A stretch of DNA of 64,000 bases, from assembly GCA_009692065.1 (NCBI GenBank), contig SHZY01000001.1, forward strand, positions 34,610 to 98,609, given 5' to 3'. Made by a program: the position numbers and the translations under genes. Each line of letters begins with the position of its first letter. Positions within the stretch are counted from its first letter, which is position 1. Positions 1 to 10,075 of this stretch are shown in pieces. The stretch comes from Gemmataceae bacterium (lineage in GTDB: Bacteria > Planctomycetota > Planctomycetia > Gemmatales > Gemmataceae). The notes beneath the pieces are model-generated. The model did not search any database and was not told the origin of the DNA. It saw nothing but the letters and a program-made list of their open reading frames with translations.

Positions 1-4
1 GTCT

Positions 5-1183
5 GTGCGCATGGGCCAGCGTCTCACCACGATGACCTCCGGCCAGGCGCGTTTCCCGATCGCGCCTTCGAAGTTCCGCTTCGACCGCCACGGCAAGTGC
101 GGCATGACCGTCTCCGAGCTGTTGCCCTACACTTCGCGCATGGTCGATGACATGTGCTTCATCCGCACCATGCACACCGAGGCGATCAACCACGAGCCCG
201 CCATTACCAACATGCAGACCGGCAACCAAGTCACCGGCCGGCCCTGCCTCGGCGCCTGGGCGTCCTATGGCCTCGGCTCGCTCAATCAGAACTTGCCGAC
301 GTTCGTCGTCCTCGTCGCTCGCCCGACCAATCAAGAGCAGGTGCAAGCGATCTCGGCCCGCCTTTGGCAATCCGGCTACCTGCCCGGCGAGCACGCGGGC
401 TGCTCCTTCCGATCCTCAGGCGATCCGATCCTGTACATCAACAACCCGCCCGGCGTCTCCACGGAAGTTCGCCGCCGCACACTCGACGGCCTGCGCCGGC
501 TCAACGAGATGAACCACGAGCTCGTCGGCGATCCCGAAACGCACACGCGCATCCAGCAGTACGAGATGGCCTTCCGCATGCAGCAAAGCGTCCCCGAGCT
601 GACCGACATCGCCAGCGAGCCCGCGTCCACTTTTCGCCTCTACGGTGACCAGGCCCGCAACCCCGGCACCTTTGCAAACACAGTCCTGCAAGCTCGCCGC
701 ATGGTCGAGCGCGGCGTCCGTTTCGTGCAGATCTACCACAACAACTGGGACACGCACGCCAACGTCGCCGGCCGGCTGCCCGATCAGTGCCGTGACGTCG
801 ATCAAGCCTGCTGGGGCCTGGTGCAAGATTTGAAGGCGAAGGGCCTATTCGATTCAACGCTCATCATCTGGGGCGGCGAGTTTGGCCGAACCATCTACTC
901 GCAGGGCGGTCTGACCGCGCAGAACTATGGCCGCGATCACCATCCGCGCTGCTTCACGATGTGGATGGCCGGCGGCGGCACACGCGGCGGGCAAATTTAC
1001 GGCGTGACCGACGACTTCTCGTACAACATCGTCGAGAACCCGGTCCACATTCGCGACTTCCATGCGACGGTGCTGCATTTGCTCGGCATCGATCACACGC
1101 GGTTTTCGTATCGCTTCCAGGGCTTGGACCAGCGACTGACGGGCGTCGAGCAGGCGCATGTCATCAATGAACTGCTCGCCTGA
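5..1183 (+). CDS. DUF1501 domain-containing protein (5' end truncated by window edge)
   Basis: ORF matches the planctomycete DUF1501 pattern (SMDTNAVNH-like 'TMHTEAINHEPA', 'WDTHANV', 'LIIWGGEFGRT', 'GRDHHPRCFTMWMAGGGTRGGQ'). Confidence 0.93.
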   Translation: MRMGQRLTTMTSGQARFPIAPSKFRFDRHGKCGMTVSELLPYTSRMVDDMCFIRTMHTEAINHEPAITNMQTGNQVTGRPCLGAWASYGLGSLNQNLPTFVVLVARPTNQEQVQAISARLWQSGYLPGEHAGCSFRSSGDPILYINNPPGVSTEVRRRTLDGLRRLNEMNHELVGDPETHTRIQQYEMAFRMQQSVPELTDIASEPASTFRLYGDQARNPGTFANTVLQARRMVERGVRFVQIYHNNWDTHANVAGRLPDQCRDVDQACWGLVQDLKAKGLFDSTLIIWGGEFGRTIYSQGGLTAQNYGRDHHPRCFTMWMAGGGTRGGQIYGVTDDFSYNIVENPVHIRDFHATVLHLLGIDHTRFSYRFQGLDQRLTGVEQAHVINELLA

Positions 1184-1205
1184 CGTCTGGCCTCGTATAA
1201 AGACC

Positions 1206-1376
1206 TAACCACAGAGACACAGAGACCCAGAGACCCAGAGAAGAGAAATATCGAAAGCGAATGAGGAAAGAAGAACGAGGAAGTAGGAAACGACTTTCGA
1301 ACTTCTCAATTCCTAATTCCTCGGTCTTCATTCCTCATTGCCTTTCTTCTCTGTGCCCTCTGTGTCTCTGTGGTTA
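1206..1376. repeat. Intergenic inverted repeat ('taaccacagagacacagag ... ctctgtgtctctgtggtta')
   Basis: 19-bp arms at 1206-1224 and 1358-1376, with nested imperfect arms ('aatgaggaaagaag' / 'cttcattcctcatt'). Confidence 0.85.
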
Positions 1377-1395
1377 GTCCATGCGAGGCACGACC

Positions 1396-3921
1396 ATGAC
1401 CACCCCAATGATGCAGCAATACCGCGATGCGAAAGCGAAGCATCCCGACATGCTGCTCCTTTTCCGCATGGGGGACTTCTACGAACTCTTCGAAACCGAT
1501 GCAGAGACAGCCCACAAGGTGCTCGGGCTGACGTTGACGAGCCGCGACAAGGAAATGCCGATGGCCGGCTTTCCGCATCATCAGCTCGAAAGCTATTTGC
1601 ATAAACTCTTGCGCCAGGGCTTTCGCGTCGCGGTGTGCGATCAGGTCGAGGACGCCTCGCAAGCCAAAGGCCTGGTCAAGCGTGAGGTGACGCGCGTCGT
1701 CACGCCCGGGACGATCACCGAGGACGATCTGCTCGATCCGAAGGCGAACAATCACCTCGTCGCTATTCTGCCGACGACGGCTGCCGCGCCGACCGGCCTG
1801 GCGTGGCTCGATGTTTCCACCGGCCAGTTTTACGCGATGGATGTGATGCCGGATCGGCTGCGCGAGGAGCTGGCGCGGCTCGCGCCTGCCGAATGCATCG
1901 GCCCGGAAACGCAAGCGAACGCTCTGAGCGGAATTTTACAGCGGCTCGCAACGGTCCCCGCCCTGTCAGCGCGGCCGGACTGGACGTTTGATCCCAAAAC
2001 CGCGAAAGAGGCACTCGGCAAGCATTTCGCGGTTTCCACGTTTGCTGGGTTCGGATTCGACGATGCGCAAGCCTGCCTGGCCGCCGCCGGGGCGCTCTTG
2101 CTGTATGTCCAAGAGATGCTGAAGACCGACGTGCGGCACATTCGCCGCCTGGTCCCGTATTTCAGCAACCAGGTGCTGCAACTCGACGACGTGACGCGCC
2201 GCAGCCTCGAATTGACGCGCACGCTGCGCGAAGGCGAACGCCACGGCTCTCTGCTCGCCGCCATCGATCGCACCGTGACGACGATGGGCGCAAGGCTTTT
2301 GCAGCAATGGCTACTCGCTCCGCTGGCGCAGCGAGAGCAAATTGAAGCGCGGCTCGATGGCGTCACCGAATTACTGGAACAGGCCCCTCTGCGCGATGAC
2401 TTGCGGCAAGCGCTGAACGAAGTGAACGACCTGCAACGACTCACCTCGCGCGCCAGCACCGGCCGCGCGCTGCCGCGCGATCTTGCCGCCATCGGGCGCA
2501 CCCTGCGTTTTCTGCCGACGATCAAGGCGAAGATCGCCGCGCGCAAGTCGGCCATGCTGCGCGATCTCGAAGCGAATCTCGAGTTATGCCAGGATTTGCG
2601 GGCCACGCTCGATGCGGCGATTGTCGATGATCCGCCGCTCTCGGCCAAGGAAGGCGGCCTGATCAAGCCCGGCTATGCCCGCGACCTCGACGAACTGCGT
2701 GACATCGCCAAAGGGGGCAAGGAGTGGATCACACGCTTCCAGGCCTCCGAGATCACACGCACCGGCATCAATTCGCTCAAAGTCGGCTTCAACCAGGTCT
2801 TCGGCTACTACATCGAAATCACTCACGTTCACACCGCCAAGGTGCCGGCTGATTACCAGCGCAAGCAGACCTTGAAGAATGCCGAGCGCTACATCACGCC
2901 GGAGTTGAAGGAGTACGAGGAGAAAGTCCTCTCCGCGGAGGAGAAAAGCCAGGCACGCGAATACGAGATCTTTCTCGGCCTGCGCGATCAGGTCGCGGCG
3001 CAGACCCATCGGCTTCTGCAAACCGGCGAGGTTCTCGCGCAACTCGATGTGCTGGCGGCGCTCGCCGATCTCGCCGTCTCGCGCCAATACGTGCGGCCAA
3101 GCTTGAGCGATGAGCCGATCCTTTTGATCAAGGAAGGCCGGCATCCGGTGCTCGATCAGACGTTGCCGCCCGGCACGTTTGTGCCCAACGATGCGCTCCT
3201 CGGTAACGACGACGGCATGTTCCTTCTGATCACGGGGCCGAACATGTCAGGCAAAAGCACCTACATCCGGCAGGTCGCTCTCTTGGTGCTGCTGGCCCAG
3301 ATCGGCAGCTATGTGCCTGCCAAGAGCGCCGCGATCGGCATCGTCGATCGCATCTTCACCCGCGTCGGCGCCAGCGATGAACTGAGCCGCGGGCAGAGCA
3401 CCTTCATGGTCGAGATGACCGAGGCGGCCAACATCCTCAACAACGCCTCGCGCATGAGCCTGGTGATTCTCGACGAGATCGGCCGCGGCACCTCCACTTA
3501 TGATGGCGTGTCGCTGGCGTGGGCGATCACCGAGTATCTGCACAATCAGATCGGTTGCCGATCGCTGTTCGCGACCCACTATCACGAGCTGGCCCAGCTC
3601 GCCGAGACGTTGCCAAACTTGCGCAACTGCAACGTGCTGGTGCGCGAATGGCAGGAGGACATCGTCTTTCTGCACAAGATCGCGCCGGGCAGCGCCGACA
3701 AAAGCTACGGCATCCACGTCGCCCGGCTCGCAGGCATTCCAGGCGAGGTGCTCGATCGCGCAAGCCAGGTGTTGCAACAATTGGAATCGCACCATCTCGA
3801 TGAGGAGTTGCCGAAGCCGCGACTAAAGCGAACGAAGAAGGTGATCCGCGAGGTGATGCCGATGTTGTTTGAAATGGAGGAAAATGCGTCCACGAAGGAC
3901 ACGAAGAGCACAAAGGGCTAA
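1396..3921 (+). CDS. mutS: DNA mismatch repair protein MutS
   Basis: Motifs 'MMQQYRDAKAKHPDMLLLFRMGDFYELF', Walker A 'TGPNMSGKSTYIRQVALLVLLAQIGSYVPA', 'DEIGRGTSTYDGVSLAWA', 'FATHYHEL'. M6 of the ORF (1396) preferred, because the 1381 ATG abuts the repeat. Confidence 0.98.
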   Translation: MTTPMMQQYRDAKAKHPDMLLLFRMGDFYELFETDAETAHKVLGLTLTSRDKEMPMAGFPHHQLESYLHKLLRQGFRVAVCDQVEDASQAKGLVKREVTRVVTPGTITEDDLLDPKANNHLVAILPTTAAAPTGLAWLDVSTGQFYAMDVMPDRLREELARLAPAECIGPETQANALSGILQRLATVPALSARPDWTFDPKTAKEALGKHFAVSTFAGFGFDDAQACLAAAGALLLYVQEMLKTDVRHIRRLVPYFSNQVLQLDDVTRRSLELTRTLREGERHGSLLAAIDRTVTTMGARLLQQWLLAPLAQREQIEARLDGVTELLEQAPLRDDLRQALNEVNDLQRLTSRASTGRALPRDLAAIGRTLRFLPTIKAKIAARKSAMLRDLEANLELCQDLRATLDAAIVDDPPLSAKEGGLIKPGYARDLDELRDIAKGGKEWITRFQASEITRTGINSLKVGFNQVFGYYIEITHVHTAKVPADYQRKQTLKNAERYITPELKEYEEKVLSAEEKSQAREYEIFLGLRDQVAAQTHRLLQTGEVLAQLDVLAALADLAVSRQYVRPSLSDEPILLIKEGRHPVLDQTLPPGTFVPNDALLGNDDGMFLLITGPNMSGKSTYIRQVALLVLLAQIGSYVPAKSAAIGIVDRIFTRVGASDELSRGQSTFMVEMTEAANILNNASRMSLVILDEIGRGTSTYDGVSLAWAITEYLHNQIGCRSLFATHYHELAQLAETLPNLRNCNVLVREWQEDIVFLHKIAPGSADKSYGIHVARLAGIPGEVLDRASQVLQQLESHHLDEELPKPRLKRTKKVIREVMPMLFEMEENASTKDTKSTKG

Positions 3922-3993
3922 ACGGACGGAATGTCCGTTAGAGTTTTTTTTTCATTCCGATCCTTCGTGTTCCTTGGTGGCCCTTCGTGGATC
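3889..3993. repeat. Inverted repeat between mutS and the convergent gene ('gtccacgaaggacacgaag...' / '...ccttcgtgttccttggtggcccttcgtggatc')
   Basis: Imperfect complementary arms; the left arm encodes the MutS C-terminal tail 'STKDTKSTKG'. Confidence 0.8.
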
Positions 3994-6388
3994 AATCGAC
4001 TTTCTTCTCTTTTTCCTTGGGCGCCGGCGGATCATCGGGCCGGAACTTGATCAGGTCGGCGCCGGTCTTGGCGGCGGTGGTCCGGCTGAACATGCCGATC
4101 GCGATTACGAGTTGGTTGTGAAAGGGCTGCCCCGGGGCGGCGATCTGGTGGGCCTGGCGCAAATCGTCCTGCAGCTTCTTGCCGACGGTGACGCCGTTCT
4201 TCTGCATGTGCCGATTGAGTTCCTGCAAGGCCGGCTCGCGCAGCTTGATGTCGCGTGCGGGGTCGCCGGCGATGCCCGCCAGTTTGTTTTGAATCGTATT
4301 GACGGAGAGTCTGCTGCTGCCAGGCAGTCGGCCGAGGATCTTGATCGCCGTCGTCGCATTCTTCTCGTTGGATTTCAGTTGTTCGAGAATCACATCAAAA
4401 GCCGGCGCGATGTCGTAGCCCTGGAGATCGCCCTGGCTGATGCTCCAGAAGGTGTCCAGCGCGGTCTTGGCAAAGAGCATTCGCTCGTCCGGCGTCAATT
4501 TCGCCAGCTGAACGTTCTTGACGTGCGTTGCCGCCAAACTTTTGAATTCGTCATCGGCCTTGAATTTGTCCTCGGTGATAACGATGGCATTCGGGTTGGA
4601 CGCAATCATCTGCTTGACGACTTTCTCGCGGGCCTTATCAACTACCACGATCATCGGCAAACCACCGAGATCAAAGTGCTGCCGAAGCTGGCCGTACACG
4701 TGCGGGAAGTCGGCATTGGCCATGCCCTTGTGCAGGATGATCAGATCGAAATCAGCGCTGGCCGTGCCCTTCTTGACGGCCTCTTGCACCTTGCTGGCGA
4801 GAACAGGTTCGAAGCCGAGGGCGCCGACCGTTTTCCGTATCGCCTGCTCGTCGCCGAGTGGGGCGTGGACGACGAGCGATTTTGACGTTGCCTCGCTCGC
4901 CAGGAATCGGCGGGACAGTTCGACGATGCGTTCCGCCTCCACCGCGGGCCTCGTGGTCGGGGGCATTCTTAGCATCGCCTTCATGGCCGCGAACTGCACG
5001 CGGCGATCTGGATAGTAGAGCGCCTTGACGATGCCACGCGGCTGACCGCTCGGATTGAGCCGAGCGGCGCGGAATTCAGCGCGCTCCCCCAGTGCCATAA
5101 TCAACGGCAGAATGACCGGAAGCTGCCGGTCTTCCATGCCGCGCTCCAGGACACGAAGGGCGAGGTCGGCGTCGAGCGAGGTCAGGAGCTGGTGCATCCT
5201 GGGAGAAATCGCTTCGGTCAGAATTTGATCGACCTTGGGCCGATAGTGCCGATCCAGCATCAAGCTCAAGAATACGACCTGAGCGGGTTGATAGGCTGGA
5301 TCGAGATCGAGCGCCTCGCGCGCGTAGCGCATGCCGAAGAACTCCTCGGCACGTGAAGGCGAAAGGCCGGTTGGGGCGAGCGCCAGGGCTTCGCCGTTCC
5401 ACTCCCAGACCAGCACGTCCTTGTCCTCCTTGAACTTCACATTGTGCTGGTAATAGCGCTCAGCCTCGTAGGTAAGCGTCTCCTTGGACGGCGGCAACTC
5501 GTCAATCGGAAGGCGCAGGAGCGACGCCAGCACTTCCTTGGCACGGTCGCGCACGCCGGCAGGATATTGCTTGGCCGCCGACATGTGCCACAGGTACGGG
5601 ATCACCCGCTTGTCGTCCCGCTGGCGGAAGATCTCCAGAAGCGTTAAACGCAATTCGATGTCGCGATAGTCCTTCTCGTTGACGGCCTTGAAGACTTCCA
5701 GGTAAACCGACACCGTCTCCGGACCCATGCGCAGCAAGGTCTCACGCACGCGCCCATGGAGCGGCTTGCCGAAACTCTTCCGCAGCTCCTCGATCAGATA
5801 AGGAACCGCCCGTTCGCGCGAACGCGCAATTTGGACATAGGCATAACCGCGCTCTTCCGGCGTCGGGGCGTCGAGCCGGGCGATGTATTTCTTGATCCGG
5901 TCGGGGTCGCTGAGGTGCTTTTCGACGGCCTTGGTGACGCGGTCGATCAGTCCTTCGACGTTCGCCAACGCTTCGGTTCGAAACGGCGGATGATCCGACC
6001 AATCGATCGGCTTCACGAGCCTGAGCCGCAGAAACGCCGACATGCCCTCGGCCTGTTCGAACTTGACGAGGTCCTTGTCGATCTCGTCGGCCGCATCGGT
6101 CTTGATGGCGGGGTCGTTGCCCAGCATGCGTTTGAGGTGCAGAGCTGCCAGATCGAATTTTCCGAGTTCCATTTCGAACTTGATGGCGGACCAGTACTCG
6201 ATGGTCTTCTCCGGCCTCTTGAAGAAGACGCGGTATTCCTCGTTGGCCTTGTCGAGCAGTTCGATGGTTTTCTTTTTGGTGAGGATGGCCTGCTTGTCTT
6301 TTTCGTCGTCCTGGCCGCGCGCGGGGGCTTGGGCGCGGAACGCGATGACGATCGAGACGAACGCGAAAAACCAGCGAGAAGAATTCAT
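3992..6388 (-). CDS. Exported hypothetical protein, probably HEAT-like/alpha-solenoid repeats
   Basis: Long ORF; M14 gives a signal peptide 'MNSSRWFFAFVSIVIAFRAQAPARG'; repeated helical segments. Confidence 0.75.
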   Translation of the reverse strand: MNSSRWFFAFVSIVIAFRAQAPARGQDDEKDKQAILTKKKTIELLDKANEEYRVFFKRPEKTIEYWSAIKFEMELGKFDLAALHLKRMLGNDPAIKTDAADEIDKDLVKFEQAEGMSAFLRLRLVKPIDWSDHPPFRTEALANVEGLIDRVTKAVEKHLSDPDRIKKYIARLDAPTPEERGYAYVQIARSRERAVPYLIEELRKSFGKPLHGRVRETLLRMGPETVSVYLEVFKAVNEKDYRDIELRLTLLEIFRQRDDKRVIPYLWHMSAAKQYPAGVRDRAKEVLASLLRLPIDELPPSKETLTYEAERYYQHNVKFKEDKDVLVWEWNGEALALAPTGLSPSRAEEFFGMRYAREALDLDPAYQPAQVVFLSLMLDRHYRPKVDQILTEAISPRMHQLLTSLDADLALRVLERGMEDRQLPVILPLIMALGERAEFRAARLNPSGQPRGIVKALYYPDRRVQFAAMKAMLRMPPTTRPAVEAERIVELSRRFLASEATSKSLVVHAPLGDEQAIRKTVGALGFEPVLASKVQEAVKKGTASADFDLIILHKGMANADFPHVYGQLRQHFDLGGLPMIVVVDKAREKVVKQMIASNPNAIVITEDKFKADDEFKSLAATHVKNVQLAKLTPDERMLFAKTALDTFWSISQGDLQGYDIAPAFDVILEQLKSNEKNATTAIKILGRLPGSSRLSVNTIQNKLAGIAGDPARDIKLREPALQELNRHMQKNGVTVGKKLQDDLRQAHQIAAPGQPFHNQLVIAIGMFSRTTAAKTGADLIKFRPDDPPAPKEKEKKVD

Positions 6389-6420
6389 CGGTGTTGTCAC
6401 CTCGGCGAACGGCCAAACGA

Positions 6421-7701
6421 TCAACATTCCAACTCCGGCCGAATCAAATCGTCAAACGTTTCGCGGCGGCGGATCAGGTGATGTTCGCCGCCATCGACCA
6501 GCACCTCGGCGGCGCGGGGCCGGCCGTTGTAGTTCGATGCCATCGCCATGCCGTAGGCGCCGGCGCTGAAGGTCGCCAGTAACTCGCCGCGTGTCATCGG
6601 CGGCAGGTAGCGGTCCTTCGCCAGGAAATCGCCCGATTCACACACCGGGCCGACGACATCGCACTTCTTTGTCCCCGGATTTTCGATCTGAAAATCCTCC
6701 GGCGGCGCAAAGTTCTGTGCAGGCGCGACCGGCCAGATGCGGTGGAACGAATCGTACAAGGTCGGGCGGATCAGATCGTTCATCGCCGCATCCTGGATGA
6801 CGAAATGCTTGCCGCCGGAGTCCTTGGTGTAGATCACGCGACTGACGAGGAGCCCCGCATTGCCGACGATGAAACGGCCCGGTTCCAGAACGATCCGACA
6901 GCCCGATTCCTGGATGGCCGGCACGATCACCTCGGCAAAGGCGCTGGCCGGCAAGGCTTCATTCTTCTTGTAATGGATGCCGAACCCGCCGCCCATATTC
7001 CAGACGGTGATCTGGTGCCCCTGCCGCCGCAACTTGTCGATCAGCACCAGCCCCTTCACCATGCCCTGGCGATACGGCTCGACCGTGATGATCGGCGACC
7101 CCAGGTGCATATGCAATCCTACCACCTTGATGTGCGGATTCTTGAGCACATTTTGGGCGAATTCGAGGACCGTATCGATATCGAGCCCGAACTTGACGCC
7201 TTTGACGCTGGTATCGGTCTTGGCGTGCGTCTTGGGGGGCAAATCGGGGTTCACCCGCAGGGCGACGTTCGCTACCCGGCCCATCGATTTCGCAATCTCG
7301 GCGATGGCCGACAGCTCGCCTTCGCTTTCGACGTTGAAGAGAAAAACGTTGTGCTCAAGGGCGGTGCGAATCTCGGCGTCGGTCTTGCCGGCGCCGGCAA
7401 AAACGATCTTGTCGGCCGAGCAACCTGCCTTGAGCGCGCGAAACAGTTCGCCGCCGCTGGTCACGTCGCAACCCGCGCCCCCCTCGACCATGAGGCGGGC
7501 GATGTGCAAGTTGCCGTTCGTCTTGATGCTGTAGCAGACGAGCGGGTCGACGGCCTTGAACGCCGTCTGAATCGCCTTGAGGTGATGAACGAGCGTCTTG
7601 CGGCTATAGACGTAGAGCGGCGTGCCGTATTTCTCGGCGAGCACCGGCACGGGGACCTCGTCGCAGTGGAGGACGCGGTTGCGGTAGGTGAAGTGGTCCA
7701 T
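6421..7701 (-). CDS. lysA: Diaminopimelate decarboxylase
   Basis: 'YGTPLYVYSRKTL', 'CYSIKTNGNLHIARLM', 'GLHMHLGSPI', 'GGGFGIHY', 'EPGRFIVGNAG', 'CESGDFLAKDR', 'GAYGMAMASNYNGRPRAAEVLV'. Confidence 0.96.
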   Translation of the reverse strand: MDHFTYRNRVLHCDEVPVPVLAEKYGTPLYVYSRKTLVHHLKAIQTAFKAVDPLVCYSIKTNGNLHIARLMVEGGAGCDVTSGGELFRALKAGCSADKIVFAGAGKTDAEIRTALEHNVFLFNVESEGELSAIAEIAKSMGRVANVALRVNPDLPPKTHAKTDTSVKGVKFGLDIDTVLEFAQNVLKNPHIKVVGLHMHLGSPIITVEPYRQGMVKGLVLIDKLRRQGHQITVWNMGGGFGIHYKKNEALPASAFAEVIVPAIQESGCRIVLEPGRFIVGNAGLLVSRVIYTKDSGGKHFVIQDAAMNDLIRPTLYDSFHRIWPVAPAQNFAPPEDFQIENPGTKKCDVVGPVCESGDFLAKDRYLPPMTRGELLATFSAGAYGMAMASNYNGRPRAAEVLVDGGEHHLIRRRETFDDLIRPELEC

Positions 7702-7884
7702 GGAAAAACACCAATGAGAAAAACAGGCTCATTCAAGATATCAACACAAGCGAAATGACAGATGAAGACGTTTGCCTCACCAGTTGAAATACGCGATCCA
7801 GTAATACCGCGCTACGAACGCGATCAGCATCAGAAGCACGGGGGTTGCCAACAAATAAAGCCAGAGTCTATTCATGAGGCGGTT

Positions 7885-8220
7885 CTATGCCACCGCGTAA
7901 TCCGTGAGCGGCCGCACTTCCGGCGGCTGGAAGCCGAGGACGATATCCTTCTTCGGCACGCCCGCCCACTCCAGGTCGTGAGCGACGACGGCATCGGTGT
8001 TGTCGCATTGAAGCCAAATCTTGCCGTCGATAATGTCGAGATGGATAACGACGCCGTACGCGCTGTGCGGACCATCCCAGCCCATTCGGAGCAGAAGGTA
8101 GCGATCATTTGTCTCATCGAAGACGTTCTCGCTGCGCATGTCGCCACGCGAATAACCAATGCTCGCGTATTCGGTCAAGACTTGTCGAATGATGCTGCGA
8201 TAGTTTTTCAGGGAATCCAT
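7885..8220 (-). CDS. xisI: XisI family protein
   Basis: 'YRSIIRQVLTEYA...DRYLLLRMGWDG..R.YGVVIHLDIIDGKIWLQCDNTDAVVAHDLEWAGVPKKDIVLGFQPPEVRPLTDYAVA' is the XisI signature. Confidence 0.88.
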   Translation of the reverse strand: MDSLKNYRSIIRQVLTEYASIGYSRGDMRSENVFDETNDRYLLLRMGWDGPHSAYGVVIHLDIIDGKIWLQCDNTDAVVAHDLEWAGVPKKDIVLGFQPPEVRPLTDYAVA

Positions 8221-8231
8221 TTTTTGATCTC

Positions 8232-8626
8232 CTAGGTCTGCGGATCGAAGACGATGATTCGCAGGCGCTCGCTTCCGATCAAGGCACGGCCTTCAACCGT
8301 TGAGAAAAGCTTGAAGTAGACTCTCTCGGCAACGGCCATGAGCAGTTCTCGCTCTGGCTGGTCCGACGCTTCGAGCGCGGCACGGTAAATAACGAATTGC
8401 CCAAGGGCCTGCTGCAAATCTTGCATTTCCGAGGGCCCGATGAAACTCTTGATCTCAACTGCAATCTTGCGTCCCAGTTTCTCCGCGGCGAGAACCTCTT
8501 CGGCCCTAGATCGATGTGTACGTCCTTCTTCGCCCATTTGAGGGAGAGCGGATCGTCGGTTATTTTCCAGCCATCCTTAATCGACGCCGTCTTGCATTGA
8601 TCGTGGTAGACATCTCTTGCTGGCAT
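8232..8626 (-). pseudogene. xisH: xisH-like gene split over two frames (frameshift at about 8504-8506)
   Basis: N-terminal half 'MPARDVYHDQCKTASIKDGWKITDDPLSLKWAKKDVHIDLG' is in one frame (8279..8626); the rest, 'AEEVLAAEKLGRKIAVEIKSFIGPSEMQDLQQALGQFVIYRAAL...LRIIVFDPQT', is in another (8232..8537). One extra G in the 'GGG' run restores a full XisH. Confidence 0.85.
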
Positions 8627-8724
8627 GGGCCACCATTTGCCGTATCAACAGAAGCGAATCGTCTCAGAAATCATTGTAATGGATGACGGATTCGATTTGC
8701 AAACGAAAATGCCGCGCGAGTGGG

Positions 8725-9858
8725 TCAATTCAACTCTTCAAGCCACAACCGCAGATCATGCTCATACTCGCTCGCCAAATCCCCCTTGATGAGCTGGCGA
8801 TGGAAGTCGGCGGCGCCTTTGCGATCCAGATCCGCGGCCTGTGCGTCGCGGAAACGCTTGGCCGGGTCCGGTGCGATCAGCTTTTGGCACAGGTTGAGGA
8901 GCATGTCGTTGCAGCTCACGTCGACGGGGAGCAATTCCTTCAAACGCTTGTCGAGATCCTGTTTGGCGGCCAAGAGCGAGGGATAATCGTTCAACCCGTC
9001 GAAGGGGCTTTGGCCGGCGAGCATTTCGATCAGGACGTAGCCAAGACTTGCCAGGTCGGATTGCGGCGTGTTCTTGCCGCCTTTGAGAACTTCGGGGGCG
9101 GTGTAGGCGGGCGACCACATGCGGCGCGCGGAGGCCTGGTCGAGGTCCATGGCGGAGCCGATGTCGATGATCTTGGCGGCGCCGGTGCGCTTGACCATGA
9201 TGTTGGCCGGCTTGATGTCGCCGTGGACAATGCCATCGCGATGGAGCGCCGCCAGGCCAGCCAGGCATTCGCGCAAGATCTGGATCGCCACGCCAGGCTT
9301 GTAGCGCGTTTGTTTCGGTCCCTCTGCCAGAATCACCCGTTGTACGGCTGCCCAGCGCTCCGGACGGAGTCGGTCGCGTGACTTCTCGAACGTGTGCGCA
9401 GACATCAATTCGCGCAGGTCATACCCATCCACCCACTCCATCACCATGATGCGGATGCCGGACAGGGCGATGAAATTGTGCAGGTCGACCAGGTTGTCGT
9501 GCTGGATAAGGGCAACTCGCGAGGAGATGTCGGCAATGCGGGCCATGTCGGCGACATAGCTCGGCACGTCGCGATAGCTCTCAGGAGAGAAGATTTTCAG
9601 CGCGACCGGCAGCCGAAAAAGATCGATCCCCTGGCGCTCGCTGAGATAAACCACCCCCTGGCCGCCTTTGCCGAGGATGCGTATCTTGCGGTACTCCGCC
9701 GCCCAGTGCACCACATTGTTGCGGAGCAGCGTTTCGTACTGGGTAAGCAGTTCGGCGCCGCCCGTGTCGAAGCGGTTGGCAGAGAGTGGAAAAGGATCGC
9801 CGTGCGAGACGGTCGTGGAAATCATCTGCAATTGTCCTCGTTCATCTGTTCCCATCAT
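8725..9858 (-). CDS. Serine/threonine protein kinase
   Basis: 'ILGKGGQGVVYLSE', 'VALKIFS', 'GIVHGDIKPANIMV', 'KIIDIGSA' (DIG in place of DFG), 'SPAYTAPEVLKGGKNTPQSDLASLGYVLIEML'. Confidence 0.93.
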   Translation of the reverse strand: MMGTDERGQLQMISTTVSHGDPFPLSANRFDTGGAELLTQYETLLRNNVVHWAAEYRKIRILGKGGQGVVYLSERQGIDLFRLPVALKIFSPESYRDVPSYVADMARIADISSRVALIQHDNLVDLHNFIALSGIRIMVMEWVDGYDLRELMSAHTFEKSRDRLRPERWAAVQRVILAEGPKQTRYKPGVAIQILRECLAGLAALHRDGIVHGDIKPANIMVKRTGAAKIIDIGSAMDLDQASARRMWSPAYTAPEVLKGGKNTPQSDLASLGYVLIEMLAGQSPFDGLNDYPSLLAAKQDLDKRLKELLPVDVSCNDMLLNLCQKLIAPDPAKRFRDAQAADLDRKGAADFHRQLIKGDLASEYEHDLRLWLEELN

Positions 9859-9910
9859 GACATTTTACCAGAGGACACGATTTACACCAAGGCGGCTTCG
9901 GTGAAGTTTG

Positions 9911-9973
9911 CGTTAGCCGGACTCGCAAGCGACGGATTCATGGGGAATCCGTCGCTTGCGAGTCCGGCTAACG
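9911..9973. repeat. Perfect 29-bp inverted repeat with 5-nt loop (family A, 'GTTAGCCGGAC...AGCGACGGA')
   Basis: Arms 9911-9939 and 9945-9973 are exact reverse complements; related copy at 14741-14799. Confidence 0.95.
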
Positions 9974-10075
9974 GCAATTTTCGTTTGACGATGCCCCCGT
10001 GGTTTGCGAGAACAACCCTACCCTGCCGGCTTTCGTGCTTGCCACTTTGGGCGTCACTCTTCCATGGTTGCCCCT

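Noticed and set aside
1306-1914. 202-aa minus ORF ending 'GLTTETQRAQRRKAMRNEDRGIRN'
   Set aside because: Antisense to mutS; the tail is the translated intergenic repeat, a typical artefact.
7885-8626. An excisable fdxN-like element marked by XisH/XisI
   Set aside because: No recombinase, nif gene or element boundaries seen; only the two accessory genes are present.
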